DNA from: CAZYQW01 sp964649825
Lineage (GTDB): Bacteria > Planctomycetota > B15-G4 > JADJEK01
DNA length: 64,000 nt
Assembly (NCBI GenBank): GCA_964649825.1
Contig: CAZYQW010000096.1
Coordinates: 62,001-126,000, forward strand
Reading direction: 5' to 3'
Every line of letters begins with the position of its first letter. Positions within the stretch are counted from its first letter, which is position 1. The position numbers were made by a program, and so were the translations under genes. Shown piece by piece: positions 1 to 8,867 of this stretch. Below the pieces are notes generated by a model that saw nothing but the letters and a program-made list of their open reading frames with translations, was not told the DNA's origin and made no database searches.

Positions 1-1
1 C

Positions 2-1066
2 GAAGAAACGATCGGCGCCAGCGAGACGAAGCGGCTGCAGCAGCAGAGCAAGCGGAAGATCGATGCGATCGCGCGGGATCTCCGGGAGCTCCCCGGCCAG
101 TCGTCGCTCGGCGGGTTGTTCCATCGTTACAAGCTGAACAAGTACCAGTCGGTGTTCCTCCTGGCGCTCCTGCGTCGCCGGCTCACCGCGGAGAACCCGT
201 ACCTGAACGGCCGCGAGCTGCTGAGCCTCGTGTTCGACTCCTCGTACGACATCCTTCGCGGCTGCAGCTTCCTCGAGCCGACCGGAACCCTGCAGACGGC
301 GGGGCTCGTCGTCCCGCATCTGCGCGACGAAGGCGAGGACGCGGAGGACCTGCTCGAGGCGTCGTTCAAGCTCGCCGACCGCGTCTTCCGGCTCGTGCGC
401 AGCACGTTCCTCGCCCAGAAGCAGATCCGGCTGCCCGGCGGGCGGGCGATGCTCCAGCCGTACCGGAACAACCATCAGTACGTGCTCGACATGCGGCGAC
501 TCGCCTTGCTCTATCGCAAGCGCGCCGCGAAGATCTTCCAGTTCGACTACTGGGACGACGTCGGCATCGGCACCGCCGAGTCGGTCACCACGTTGAATCA
601 GCAGATCCAGCGGTTCCGCGACAAGATCCGCGGGGCGCTCGAGGAGTCGAAGCGCGCGATCGAGTTCCCCCTCGTCGCGCTGCGCGACGAGTTCCGGCTC
701 GACGAGGAGGACGTGATCGTCCTGATCACGCTCTTGTTCCAGGAGCTGCTCGAGGGGAGTGCGTTCCTCGACGCGGTCGACCTCGTGAAGTTGATCTCGA
801 CCAGCGAGGAGGATCTCCTCCGGCGGCGGCGCTTCCTGGGCAAGCGCAGCGTCTTGATCCGCAACAACCTCGTCGCGATCGAGGAGATGGTGAACGACAA
901 GGAGCTGACGGCCGAGGTCTACCTGCCCAACTGGGTCGTCGACCGCATCCTGGGCGAGGACGGCCGCCAGAAGATCGACGCGGACGCGCGCCTCGACTTC
1001 CACGACTACCTGCAGAACCTCGGGTCGTCCGAGGACTTCTTCGAGGACCTCGAGTCGATCGACTGA
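2..1066 (+). CDS. Unrecognised helical protein, 5' truncated by window edge
   Basis: The reading frame is open from the first bases and ends at a TGA at 1064-1066, so only the C-terminal ~354 residues are visible. An internal TTG at 116 could be misread as a start, but the frame continues upstream without a stop. The protein is charged, predicted helical and soluble, with no membrane segment. Phrases such as FDSSYDILR and a late segment in the style of ELLxRRxFLxxxSxLIRxxLV resemble the N-terminal winged-helix region of a group of AAA+ ATPases as I remember them, but no Walker A or B motif follows and the protein stops after a short acidic tail. It could be a stand-alone partner of such ATPases. 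No function is assigned. Confidence 0.7.
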   Translation, partial: EETIGASETKRLQQQSKRKIDAIARDLRELPGQSSLGGLFHRYKLNKYQSVFLLALLRRRLTAENPYLNGRELLSLVFDSSYDILRGCSFLEPTGTLQTAGLVVPHLRDEGEDAEDLLEASFKLADRVFRLVRSTFLAQKQIRLPGGRAMLQPYRNNHQYVLDMRRLALLYRKRAAKIFQFDYWDDVGIGTAESVTTLNQQIQRFRDKIRGALEESKRAIEFPLVALRDEFRLDEEDVIVLITLLFQELLEGSAFLDAVDLVKLISTSEEDLLRRRRFLGKRSVLIRNNLVAIEEMVNDKELTAEVYLPNWVVDRILGEDGRQKIDADARLDFHDYLQNLGSSEDFFEDLESID

Positions 1067-1159
1067 CGAAGTTTCCCGTCCTCGCGCACGCGGCCGGGCT
1101 CGATAGGATCCGCGGATCGCAACCCGGACGCGCGGCCCGCCAAGCGGGCGCGACCGATC

Positions 1160-2578
1160 GTGAACCCGGTCCTCGGCGGCATCCTCGGCTACGTAGTCGT
1201 CCAGCTCATCGTCGGGCTCGTCGTCTCGCGCCGCATCAAGACCGAAGCGGACTACCTCGTCGCCGGACGGCGCCTCGGCGGACCGCTCGCCGTCTTCTCG
1301 ATCTTCGCGACCTGGTTCGGCGCGGAGACGTGCATCGGCGCGGCGGGCGGGAGCTACTCCGACGGGCTCGCCGCCACGTCGGCCGACCCGTTCGGCTACG
1401 CGTTCTGCATCTTCCTCATGGGAGCGATCTTCGCCGTCCCGCTCTGGCGGCGGAAGCTGATCACGTTGGCCGATCTGTTTCGCGCGCAGTTCTCGCCGGG
1501 CGTCGAGCGGCTCGCGTCGATCCTCATGATTCCGACGTCGGTCCTCTGGGCCGCCGCCCAGATCCGCGCGTTCGGTCAGGTGCTCGCCGCGAACTCCGAC
1601 GCGCTCTCCGTCGACCAGGCGATCGCGATCGCGACGGCGGTCGTCCTCCTCTACACGATCGTGGGAGGGCTCCTTGCCGACGCGTACACCGACCTCGTGC
1701 AGGGTGCATTGCTGATGATCGGGCTCGTCGTGCTGCTCGTCCTCGTGCTCGGCGAGACGGGCGGCCTCGCGCAAGCGATCGATCGGATCCCCCGCGACCA
1801 TCTCTCGTTCCGCGCCGAAGGCGAGTCGCTGGTCTCCGTCCTGAACGCTTGGTGCATCCCCATCCTCGGGTCGCTGATGGCGCAGGAGCTGATCTCGCGG
1901 GTGAGCGCGGCGCGAACCGCGACGTTGGCGCGGAGGGCCGCGCTGATCGCGAGCGCGGCCTATCTCGCGTTCGGTTTGATCCCGGTCTTCATCGGCCTCT
2001 TCGGCGCCGCTCTCGTGCCCGGCCTCGAGAATGCCGAGCATGTCCTTCCCGCCGTCGCGGAGCGCTACCTCTCGACCGTGCCGTACGTGCTGTTCGTCGG
2101 CGTGCTCGTGTCGGCGATCCTCTCGACCGTCGACAGCGCCCTGCTCGTCTCGGGGTCTCTCCTGTCGCACAACCTCGTGGTTCCGTACCTGCCACGACTC
2201 GGCGATCGCGGGCGCCTCCTGGCCGCGCGGCTCGGCGTGTTCGTCTTCGGCATCTGCGCCTACCTCCTCGCCCGCGCGTCGGAAAGCGTGCTCGGATTGG
2301 TCGAGGAGGCGAGCGGGTTCGGGAGCCAAGGCATCCTCGTCATCGCCGTGTTCGGCCTCTTCACCCGGTTCGGCCGGGCCAAGGCCGCGTACGTCGCGCT
2401 CGTCCTCGGCGTCGTCGTCTGGTCGGTGGGTCACTTCCGGTACGAGTGGGAGGCGGACTATCTGATCGCACTGGCGGCGGCGCTCGGTGGGTACGTCGCG
2501 GTCGGGACCCTCGAGGGAAGGAGAGACGCGTGGGTCGATCCGCGCGACCGCGGAGGATCCTCGGCTGGGCCCGGGTGA
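1160..2578 (+). CDS. Sodium:solute symporter (SSS family)
   Basis: An integral inner-membrane transporter of 472 residues expected to couple Na+ influx to uptake of a small organic solute. About thirteen hydrophobic segments cover the whole chain. The early stretch SRRIKTEADYLVAGRRL followed by an FATWFGAET block is typical of the SSS/SLC5 family, and later TVDSALLVSGSL and EEASGFGSQG-type segments fit family landmarks. The GTG start at 1160 is the first in frame; a GC-rich hairpin (1135-1149) sits just upstream and no clear Shine-Dalgarno is present, so the start is tentative. The substrate cannot be read from sequence. The gene stands alone, convergent with the kinase that follows. Confidence 0.9.
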   Translation: MNPVLGGILGYVVVQLIVGLVVSRRIKTEADYLVAGRRLGGPLAVFSIFATWFGAETCIGAAGGSYSDGLAATSADPFGYAFCIFLMGAIFAVPLWRRKLITLADLFRAQFSPGVERLASILMIPTSVLWAAAQIRAFGQVLAANSDALSVDQAIAIATAVVLLYTIVGGLLADAYTDLVQGALLMIGLVVLLVLVLGETGGLAQAIDRIPRDHLSFRAEGESLVSVLNAWCIPILGSLMAQELISRVSAARTATLARRAALIASAAYLAFGLIPVFIGLFGAALVPGLENAEHVLPAVAERYLSTVPYVLFVGVLVSAILSTVDSALLVSGSLLSHNLVVPYLPRLGDRGRLLAARLGVFVFGICAYLLARASESVLGLVEEASGFGSQGILVIAVFGLFTRFGRAKAAYVALVLGVVVWSVGHFRYEWEADYLIALAAALGGYVAVGTLEGRRDAWVDPRDRGGSSAGPG

Positions 2579-2633
2579 ACCCTGGGTCGGTTTCTGGGAC
2601 GGCAAACCGCCGGCACGTCCTCACGAGTCGCCG

Positions 2634-5249
2634 TCACGGTCTCACGCGCCGCGTCGGCGCGCGCGCCGCGATCACGCCGAACGTCGCGGCGGCCGCGATC
2701 ATCGCGAGACCGAGGACGGCGACCCCCGCGTTCCAGTGCGCCGGATCGATCGCCAGCGGAAACGTCGTGAGAAGACCGAACATCACCCACGCGACGACGA
2801 GGGCGAGCAACCCGAAGCGCACCAGCACGAAGCTGAACGAGGCGCCAAGGGTCGCGGCGAGCAACCATGGCGCCGACGTGGCGATCCAGTCGTCGGCGTG
2901 TGGGTCGGGGCCGAGGAAGACGAAGCCCCACACGACGGCGGTTCCGATCGCGGCGGCCGCCGCGTTCTTGAAGAGCACGCGCAGCAGCACGAGGGTCGTG
3001 AAGATCTTGAAGCTCTCGCGCGCGAGGTCGACCACCACCTCGAGGAACGCACCGAGCGCGGGCCCGACGCCGCGCAGCACCTCGAGGGAGCTCTGGTGGA
3101 GGAAGAGCGGCTTCGGGCCCACGCAGCCGGACCAGGCGGGCACTCGGTTGGTGAGGTAGAGGACCACGGTCCACAGGGCGCCCATCGCGAGCCCGACGAG
3201 CAGGTCGCGGCCGACGCGCGGGTCCATGAACCGGCCGATCAGGACGCGCGACCAGCCGAGCATCGTCTGCGGCCAGATGTGGCGCGCGTGCGGCTCGAAC
3301 GCGAAGTAGAACATGCCGAGCAGCGCCGCGACCGCGACGCCGTGCGTCATTCCTTTCATCAGGAGCTGGCCCACGCCGATCCACGTCGAGCCGTGGTCTC
3401 CGCCGAACAGGGTGAAGAGCACGACGAGCGCGAAGACGGCGATGCCGACGCGGAACGCCCCGCGCAGGTCGCCGCGCCGCCGGCGATACGCGTCCCACGC
3501 GAGGATCAACGCGCCGAGGATCAGGAAGAGCTGCGCAAGCGATCGCCAGGTGCGGCCGGTCGGCGCGGGTTCCGGAGCGGAGTCGACGCGGGTCAACTGC
3601 AGCGCCACCGGGCGACCCTGGAAGCTCGCCGCCTCGACGCGGATCGCCACCGACGCGTCTTCGGGATCGACGCCCGTCCACGCGGCGCGCTCGTCGGCGA
3701 ACGTGCGTGGCGTGAAGCGCGGCGTCGCGCGCTCGAGCCGCGCCGCGTCGAGCCCGGCCGTGGCGAGCAGCCGACTCCAGTCGAGTGCCTTCGCATCGAC
3801 CGCGACGGAATCCGCCGTGCTCGACGTGGCCCCCGCGGCGTCGGGGACCGCGATCAGCTCGATCAGCCGTCCCTCCGGATCGAGCCGCACTTGTGCCATG
3901 CCGGGAGTGACGATCGGAGGGTCATCCCACGTGATTCGCCCCTTTACGCCGGCTGGTTCGAGCCGCGCCGGAAGCGGCACCTGTCGATACCAGAACTCGA
4001 GCGGCGCGCCGCGGGGCCGCGCGAGCTCGGCCCGCCACGCCGGTTCACGCGGCGCGCGCGCGTGGATCTCCTCGATCCGTCCCAGGACGCGGCGGAACCG
4101 ATGCGCGGCCGACACGCGGTCGACGTCGAAGCCGATCGCCAGCAGGTGCGAGCGCGCGCGGTCGGCAAGCACCTCGGGAGAGTGCGGCAGCGGCACGCGT
4201 CCGATCAACTTCGCGTCCGTGTCGACGCTCATCAGGAACGACAGCGAAAGGACGAGCACCCCGAGCGCGACGGCGATGAAGCGCGGATCGACGTCGCCCC
4301 TCCCGCCGGCCCTCGCGATCAGCTCCGGAGACGGCGTCTGCCCGGCCGCCAACGACTCCGCGAGAGGGTCACCGCCGGGGAGCTCGGCGAGCACCGCGAT
4401 CGCCGAGGGCGGCCGCTGCTTTGGCTCGCGGGAGAGGCACGCGAGGATGACGCGCTCCACATCGGACGGAAGATCGGGGACGATCGTGGACGGCGGGCGC
4501 GCCGGCCGCGCGTGCGCTTCGACCAGTGCGGTCAACGATCCCACGTCGTGGAGCTTCCGACCCGTGTACAGCTCGTACAAGCAGAGCCCGAGCGCGTATA
4601 CGTCGCTTTCGACCGACGCAGCTTCGCCGTGGAAAAGCTCCGGCGCCATGTAGGCCGGCGTCCCGACCGTCGGCCCGTCCGCGGTCGTGCCGGCCGGCGA
4701 CGCGACGCCGAAGTCGGTGATGCGGGCATGGCCCTGGCCATCGATCATCACGTTGGCCGGCTTCAAGTCTCGATGGAGGACCCCCTGCCGATGCGCCGCG
4801 TCCAGGCCCGCACAGAGCTGCCGCGCGATCTCGTGCGCCTTCTCCCCGGTCAGCCGACCGATCCGGCGCAGCAGCGACTTCAGGTCCTCGCCGTCGACGT
4901 ATTCCATCGAGAGGAACGGGCGCCCGTCGTACTCCCCAAGGTCGTGGACGCGGCAGACGTTCGGGTGCGTCACCTGCCGCGCCAGCCGCACCTCGTTGGT
5001 GAGCATCTCGATCGTGCGCGGATCGTCGGCGAACTTCGGCGCGAGGAACTTCAACGCGACGCGTTGGCGCAGCCGCTCGTCCTCCGCGAGGTAGACCGTC
5101 CCCATCCCACCGACGCCGAGGCGCCCCTCGATGCGATAGCGTTCGAGGAGCACCGTGCCGGGCGGGAACCCGGTCTCGGGCTCGGTCGAAGGTGGGGACG
5201 GCGCTTCGTTCGAGTCGGTTGCCGTGCGCGTCTCGTCCATACTGTGCAT
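2634..5249 (-). CDS. Membrane Ser/Thr protein kinase with multi-pass C-terminus
   Basis: A Hanks-type kinase of 871 residues from the chosen ATG at 5249. It has a glycine-rich loop (about 44-51, GVGGMGTVYL), ATP lysine K68, catalytic HRDLKPAN (H159-D161) and DFG at 179-181, with an APE-like MAPEL around 201. A first membrane segment lies near 324-341, an extracytoplasmic region of ~250 residues follows, and several further hydrophobic helices run from about 600 to the end. This design would tie cytosolic phosphorylation to a membrane or envelope signal, but the ligand is unknown. A GTG 28 codons upstream extends the frame; the ATG is preferred because the extra N-terminus is low in kinase features and a GAAGG lies upstream of the ATG. 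Divergent from the SNF2 helicase. Confidence 0.92.
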   Translation of the reverse strand: MHSMDETRTATDSNEAPSPPSTEPETGFPPGTVLLERYRIEGRLGVGGMGTVYLAEDERLRQRVALKFLAPKFADDPRTIEMLTNEVRLARQVTHPNVCRVHDLGEYDGRPFLSMEYVDGEDLKSLLRRIGRLTGEKAHEIARQLCAGLDAAHRQGVLHRDLKPANVMIDGQGHARITDFGVASPAGTTADGPTVGTPAYMAPELFHGEAASVESDVYALGLCLYELYTGRKLHDVGSLTALVEAHARPARPPSTIVPDLPSDVERVILACLSREPKQRPPSAIAVLAELPGGDPLAESLAAGQTPSPELIARAGGRGDVDPRFIAVALGVLVLSLSFLMSVDTDAKLIGRVPLPHSPEVLADRARSHLLAIGFDVDRVSAAHRFRRVLGRIEEIHARAPREPAWRAELARPRGAPLEFWYRQVPLPARLEPAGVKGRITWDDPPIVTPGMAQVRLDPEGRLIELIAVPDAAGATSSTADSVAVDAKALDWSRLLATAGLDAARLERATPRFTPRTFADERAAWTGVDPEDASVAIRVEAASFQGRPVALQLTRVDSAPEPAPTGRTWRSLAQLFLILGALILAWDAYRRRRGDLRGAFRVGIAVFALVVLFTLFGGDHGSTWIGVGQLLMKGMTHGVAVAALLGMFYFAFEPHARHIWPQTMLGWSRVLIGRFMDPRVGRDLLVGLAMGALWTVVLYLTNRVPAWSGCVGPKPLFLHQSSLEVLRGVGPALGAFLEVVVDLARESFKIFTTLVLLRVLFKNAAAAAIGTAVVWGFVFLGPDPHADDWIATSAPWLLAATLGASFSFVLVRFGLLALVVAWVMFGLLTTFPLAIDPAHWNAGVAVLGLAMIAAAATFGVIAARAPTRRVRP

Positions 5250-5352
5250 CCGAGCCCAACCTTCGGGATCTGTCCATCGGGGAGTCTCTCGCCAGGCGCG
5301 AAAGAAGTCGCCCGCGGTGCTGGTGCGCGCCACCTACGCATGACCTAAGATC

Positions 5353-8300
5353 GTGGGGACGTTGGCGGCGCACGTCCGAGCGTGGCCGTCGCACCGCGCG
5401 GTAGATGCAGCGAGGTTCGCGAGTCGGATGTTGCTTTCGGAAGTGCTCGTTCATCGAGTGGACGAGGGTGTTCGTGCCGGTGGCAGCGAGCTTTTTCGCA
5501 CGCACGCGGCGGTTCTCGACGACTTGGACGAGTCGTACGTGCTGGCCCGATTCCGCGGCTCCGAGCCCTGCTGCTCGACGATCGAGCTCGAGGCCAACGT
5601 CGCGGAAGTCAGCTGCACCTGCCGCGATTCCTTCCAAGTTCAGGGACTGTGCAAGCACGTGTGGGCGACGCTGCTGACGGCGGAGGAATCCGGCGCGTTT
5701 CGGAACGTCCGAGGCATCGTTCGCCTCGCCGCGGTGGACCACGATGCGGATGCGGATGATGATCTGGATCTCGTCGTCGACGAACCGAACTTCGCGTTCG
5801 ACGTGGCGGACGACATCGACGACATCGATGACGCGGGGGGGCGCGCCGGCCTCGGCGTGACCGGGCAGGAGTTCGAACGTCGAGCGCTCGCATCGACGAC
5901 CGACCCGGACTCGTCCGCGCCGGCCGGTCGTGCGCCGGCTCTGACGCCGGCGCCGTCCTGGCGGGAGCTGGTCGCCCGCGACGAGTCCGTGTCTGCACCC
6001 ACGACCGAGCGCGGTTCCACCCAGAAGGAGGTCGTCTTCGGTCTCTTCCTGGTCAACGCCGGAACCCGCTACCACGTCGCGGTTCGACTCGGGTCGCGCA
6101 CGCGTCGAGGAGCGATCGATTGGCACTTCCGACCGTCGCAGGGAGCACGCTGGGTCGTCGCGGACATCGACCTGCTGCGCCGAATCGATGCGTTGGCCGA
6201 GGAGATCGAGCCGAACCAGCGATACTTGTACGGGTACGGCTACTCCCACTACGGACGCGGCTGGTTCCACAAGTGGCAGTCCACGTGGGTGCTCAAGGAA
6301 GAAGCGGCCGTTGTCCTGCTTCCCGCTATCTGCGCGACCGGCCGCGCCATTTGGTACTACACCCCGAGCACCACCTACGTCTGGGACGGCCGCGACCCGT
6401 TTCGAGTCGAGCTCATCGTCGAGCCCGACGGTGACGGGTACCGCGTCGGCGCCACGCTCCACCGCGATGGAGAGATCATCGACCTGTCGGCCGCGATGTT
6501 CGTCACGAGCGACGGAATCGTCGCCGTCGGCACGCGCCTGCTGCGCATCGCCGACTCTCCGGTGGCGGGTTTCCCTCACGTGATCCACCGGCACGGAGGC
6601 GTCCACATCCCGCGCGACGAGGCGCATGAGTTCCGCGCCAGCCTGTTGCAGCTTCGCGAGCCTCCGGCCGTCCGGCTTCCACCCGAGCTCACACCCGAGG
6701 AGCGAACCATTGCTCCGACGTCCGAGCTGGTCATCGAGACGCAAGCAGATCGGCGCCTCCTCGGCCGGACCCTGTTCCGGTATGAGCAGCAGCGCGTCGA
6801 GGCGAGCGACCCGCGGCCGGAGGTGTTCGACCCTTCCGCGATCGTCACCTACCGGCGCGACCTCGAGACCGAGGGCGCGGCGCTGGCGACGTTCGACGCG
6901 GTCTGCCCACGCCTGCGGACCGGGCCTTCGTTCGACGTTCCTCGCGGCGAGCTGGCCGCCGTCGTGCGCGAGCTGAACGCGGTGGGATGGCGAGTCGTCG
7001 CGGACGCGAAGAGGATCCGGCCGCCGGGGGAGTTCGCGATCGACGTCGTCTCCGGGGTCGACTGGTTCGACGTCCACGGAAAGCAGCGGTTCGGCGATCA
7101 GGAGCTCCCTTTACCTGAGCTCTTGCGCGCCTTGCGAGCCGGCGAGAACCGGGTCCTCCTCGACGATGGGTCGTACGGGATGGTTCCGGATGACTGGCTG
7201 AAGTCGCGGCGTCTCCTCCTCGAGATGGGTGATGGCACGAATCACGGTCTCCGCTTCGCGGCGAGTCAGGCGGTGTGGATCGACCTCTTGCTCGATTCGG
7301 AGGACGTCGAGGGAAGCGTCGACGAGCGGTTCGAGCGCGCGCGCGAGCGGCTGCACGTCGGAATCCCACCCGTCGCGTCGCGGCCGCCGCCGGGGTTCGT
7401 CGGCGAGCTCCGGGAGTACCAGCGGGAAGGGCTCGCGTGGCTCCAGTACCTGCGCGACGTCGGGTTCGGCGGCTGTCTCGCCGACGACATGGGCCTCGGA
7501 AAGACGGTGCAGACGCTCGCGCACGTCGTCCGGACGCGACCGACCGCCGAGAAGCCGGTGCTGGTCGTGGCGCCGCGCTCGCTCATCTACAACTGGGAGG
7601 ACGAGGCGAAGCGGTTCGCGCCGGATCTCCGCGTCGTGAACTACTCGGGACCGGAGCGGGAGGCGTTCAAGGACGACCTCGGCCGAGCGGACCTCGTGCT
7701 GACGACGTACGGTCTCGTCCGTCGCGACGTCGCGTTCCTGAAGAGCGTGCCGTTCGACACGGTCGTCCTCGACGAGGCCCAGGCGATCAAGACGAGCACG
7801 ACGCAGACGTCGCGCGCGGTCCGGCTTCTGAAGGCCGATGCGCGCCTCGCGCTTTCGGGAACGCCGGTCGAGAACCACCTCGGCGAGCTCGTCAATCTGT
7901 TCCACTTCCTCGAGCCCGGTCTCTTGAGAAACGGCTCGATGATCGACGGACTGAAGTCCGCGCGACCGGATCCCGAGACGGTCGATCTCGTCGGACGCGC
8001 GCTGCGCCCGCTCATCCTGCGGCGAACCAAGGAGCAGGTCGCGCCCGAGCTTCCGCCGCGCACGGAGCAGACGCTCCATTGCGAGTTGAAGGGGGTGGAG
8101 CGTCGTTTGTACGACGATCTGCGCGAGCACTATCGCGCCAGCCTGCTCTCGAGCGCAAAGAGCCGCGGACTGAACCGCGTCAAGATCCAGGTGCTCGAGG
8201 CGCTGCTGCGGCTGCGTCAGGCCGCGTGCCATCCGGGATTGATCGACAAGGATCGGGCGAAACAGAGCTCGGCGAAGCTCGACGTGCTCATCGCCCGGCT

Positions 8301-8775
8301 CGAGGAGCTGAAGAACGAGGGCGCGAAGGCGCTCGTCTTCTCGCAGTTCACCCAGTTCCTCGCCATCGTCCGCCGCGCGCTCGATCGCGCCGGGCTCAAG
8401 TACGCGTACCTCGACGGCCGCACGCGCAACCGCAAGGAGCGGGTCGAGGAGTTCCAGAACGATCCCGACTGCCCGTTCTTCCTGATCAGCCTGAAGGCGG
8501 GCGGGCTTGGGTTGAACCTCACCGCCGCGCGCTACGTCTTCATTCTCGACCCGTGGTGGAACCCGGCCGTCGAGGCGCAGGCGATCGACCGGACGCACCG
8601 CATCGGGCAGGAGAGCCACGTGTTCGCCTATCGCTTGATCGCGCGCGATACGGTCGAGGAGAAGATCGCCGCGATGCAGGCGGAGAAGAAGTCGTTGGCC
8701 GACGCGATCCTGACGAAGGACAACGCGGTGCTGCGGGCATTGACGATGGAGGAGCTGGACGTCCTGTTGTCTTGA
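5353..8775 (+). CDS. SWIM zinc-finger SNF2-family helicase
   Basis: A 1140-residue DNA-dependent ATPase. The N-terminus carries a SWIM zinc-binding motif C88-x-C90...C100-x-H102. A long central region is followed by the SNF2 motor: motif I ADDMGLGKT (K717), motif II DEAQ at 807-810, motif III LALSGTPVEN, and C-terminal lobe motifs LVFSQFTQF, SLKAGGLGLNL and AIDRTHRIGQ. Bacterial proteins of this architecture remodel or translocate on DNA or nucleoprotein complexes such as stalled RNA polymerase; the exact role here is unknown. The start is uncertain: GTG at 5353 lacks a good ribosome site, and ATG at 5428 would remove 25 residues without touching a domain. It lies back to back with the kinase with almost no intergenic space. 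Confidence 0.94.
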   Translation: MGTLAAHVRAWPSHRAVDAARFASRMLLSEVLVHRVDEGVRAGGSELFRTHAAVLDDLDESYVLARFRGSEPCCSTIELEANVAEVSCTCRDSFQVQGLCKHVWATLLTAEESGAFRNVRGIVRLAAVDHDADADDDLDLVVDEPNFAFDVADDIDDIDDAGGRAGLGVTGQEFERRALASTTDPDSSAPAGRAPALTPAPSWRELVARDESVSAPTTERGSTQKEVVFGLFLVNAGTRYHVAVRLGSRTRRGAIDWHFRPSQGARWVVADIDLLRRIDALAEEIEPNQRYLYGYGYSHYGRGWFHKWQSTWVLKEEAAVVLLPAICATGRAIWYYTPSTTYVWDGRDPFRVELIVEPDGDGYRVGATLHRDGEIIDLSAAMFVTSDGIVAVGTRLLRIADSPVAGFPHVIHRHGGVHIPRDEAHEFRASLLQLREPPAVRLPPELTPEERTIAPTSELVIETQADRRLLGRTLFRYEQQRVEASDPRPEVFDPSAIVTYRRDLETEGAALATFDAVCPRLRTGPSFDVPRGELAAVVRELNAVGWRVVADAKRIRPPGEFAIDVVSGVDWFDVHGKQRFGDQELPLPELLRALRAGENRVLLDDGSYGMVPDDWLKSRRLLLEMGDGTNHGLRFAASQAVWIDLLLDSEDVEGSVDERFERARERLHVGIPPVASRPPPGFVGELREYQREGLAWLQYLRDVGFGGCLADDMGLGKTVQTLAHVVRTRPTAEKPVLVVAPRSLIYNWEDEAKRFAPDLRVVNYSGPEREAFKDDLGRADLVLTTYGLVRRDVAFLKSVPFDTVVLDEAQAIKTSTTQTSRAVRLLKADARLALSGTPVENHLGELVNLFHFLEPGLLRNGSMIDGLKSARPDPETVDLVGRALRPLILRRTKEQVAPELPPRTEQTLHCELKGVERRLYDDLREHYRASLLSSAKSRGLNRVKIQVLEALLRLRQAACHPGLIDKDRAKQSSAKLDVLIARLEELKNEGAKALVFSQFTQFLAIVRRALDRAGLKYAYLDGRTRNRKERVEEFQNDPDCPFFLISLKAGGLGLNLTAARYVFILDPWWNPAVEAQAIDRTHRIGQESHVFAYRLIARDTVEEKIAAMQAEKKSLADAILTKDNAVLRALTMEELDVLLS

Positions 8776-8867
8776 TCCCGTTGCGCGGGGGCCGGCGCGT
8801 CGCTGGCCCTGCGCGAGCCGACCCCGTCGTCATCGTCGTCATCGATCCGCGGCTGCTCGGAGGCGGG

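Noticed and set aside
1135..1149. GCCCGC-CAA-GCGGGC hairpin before the symporter start
   Set aside because: Short GC palindrome with a 3-nt loop, common by chance in such GC-rich DNA; not enough to call a regulatory element.
4369..7077. A 902-codon minus-strand open frame overlapping the kinase and SNF2 genes
   Set aside because: It is antisense and out of frame to two well-supported genes, with Arg/Asp/Val-rich low-information sequence typical of GC-rich shadow frames.
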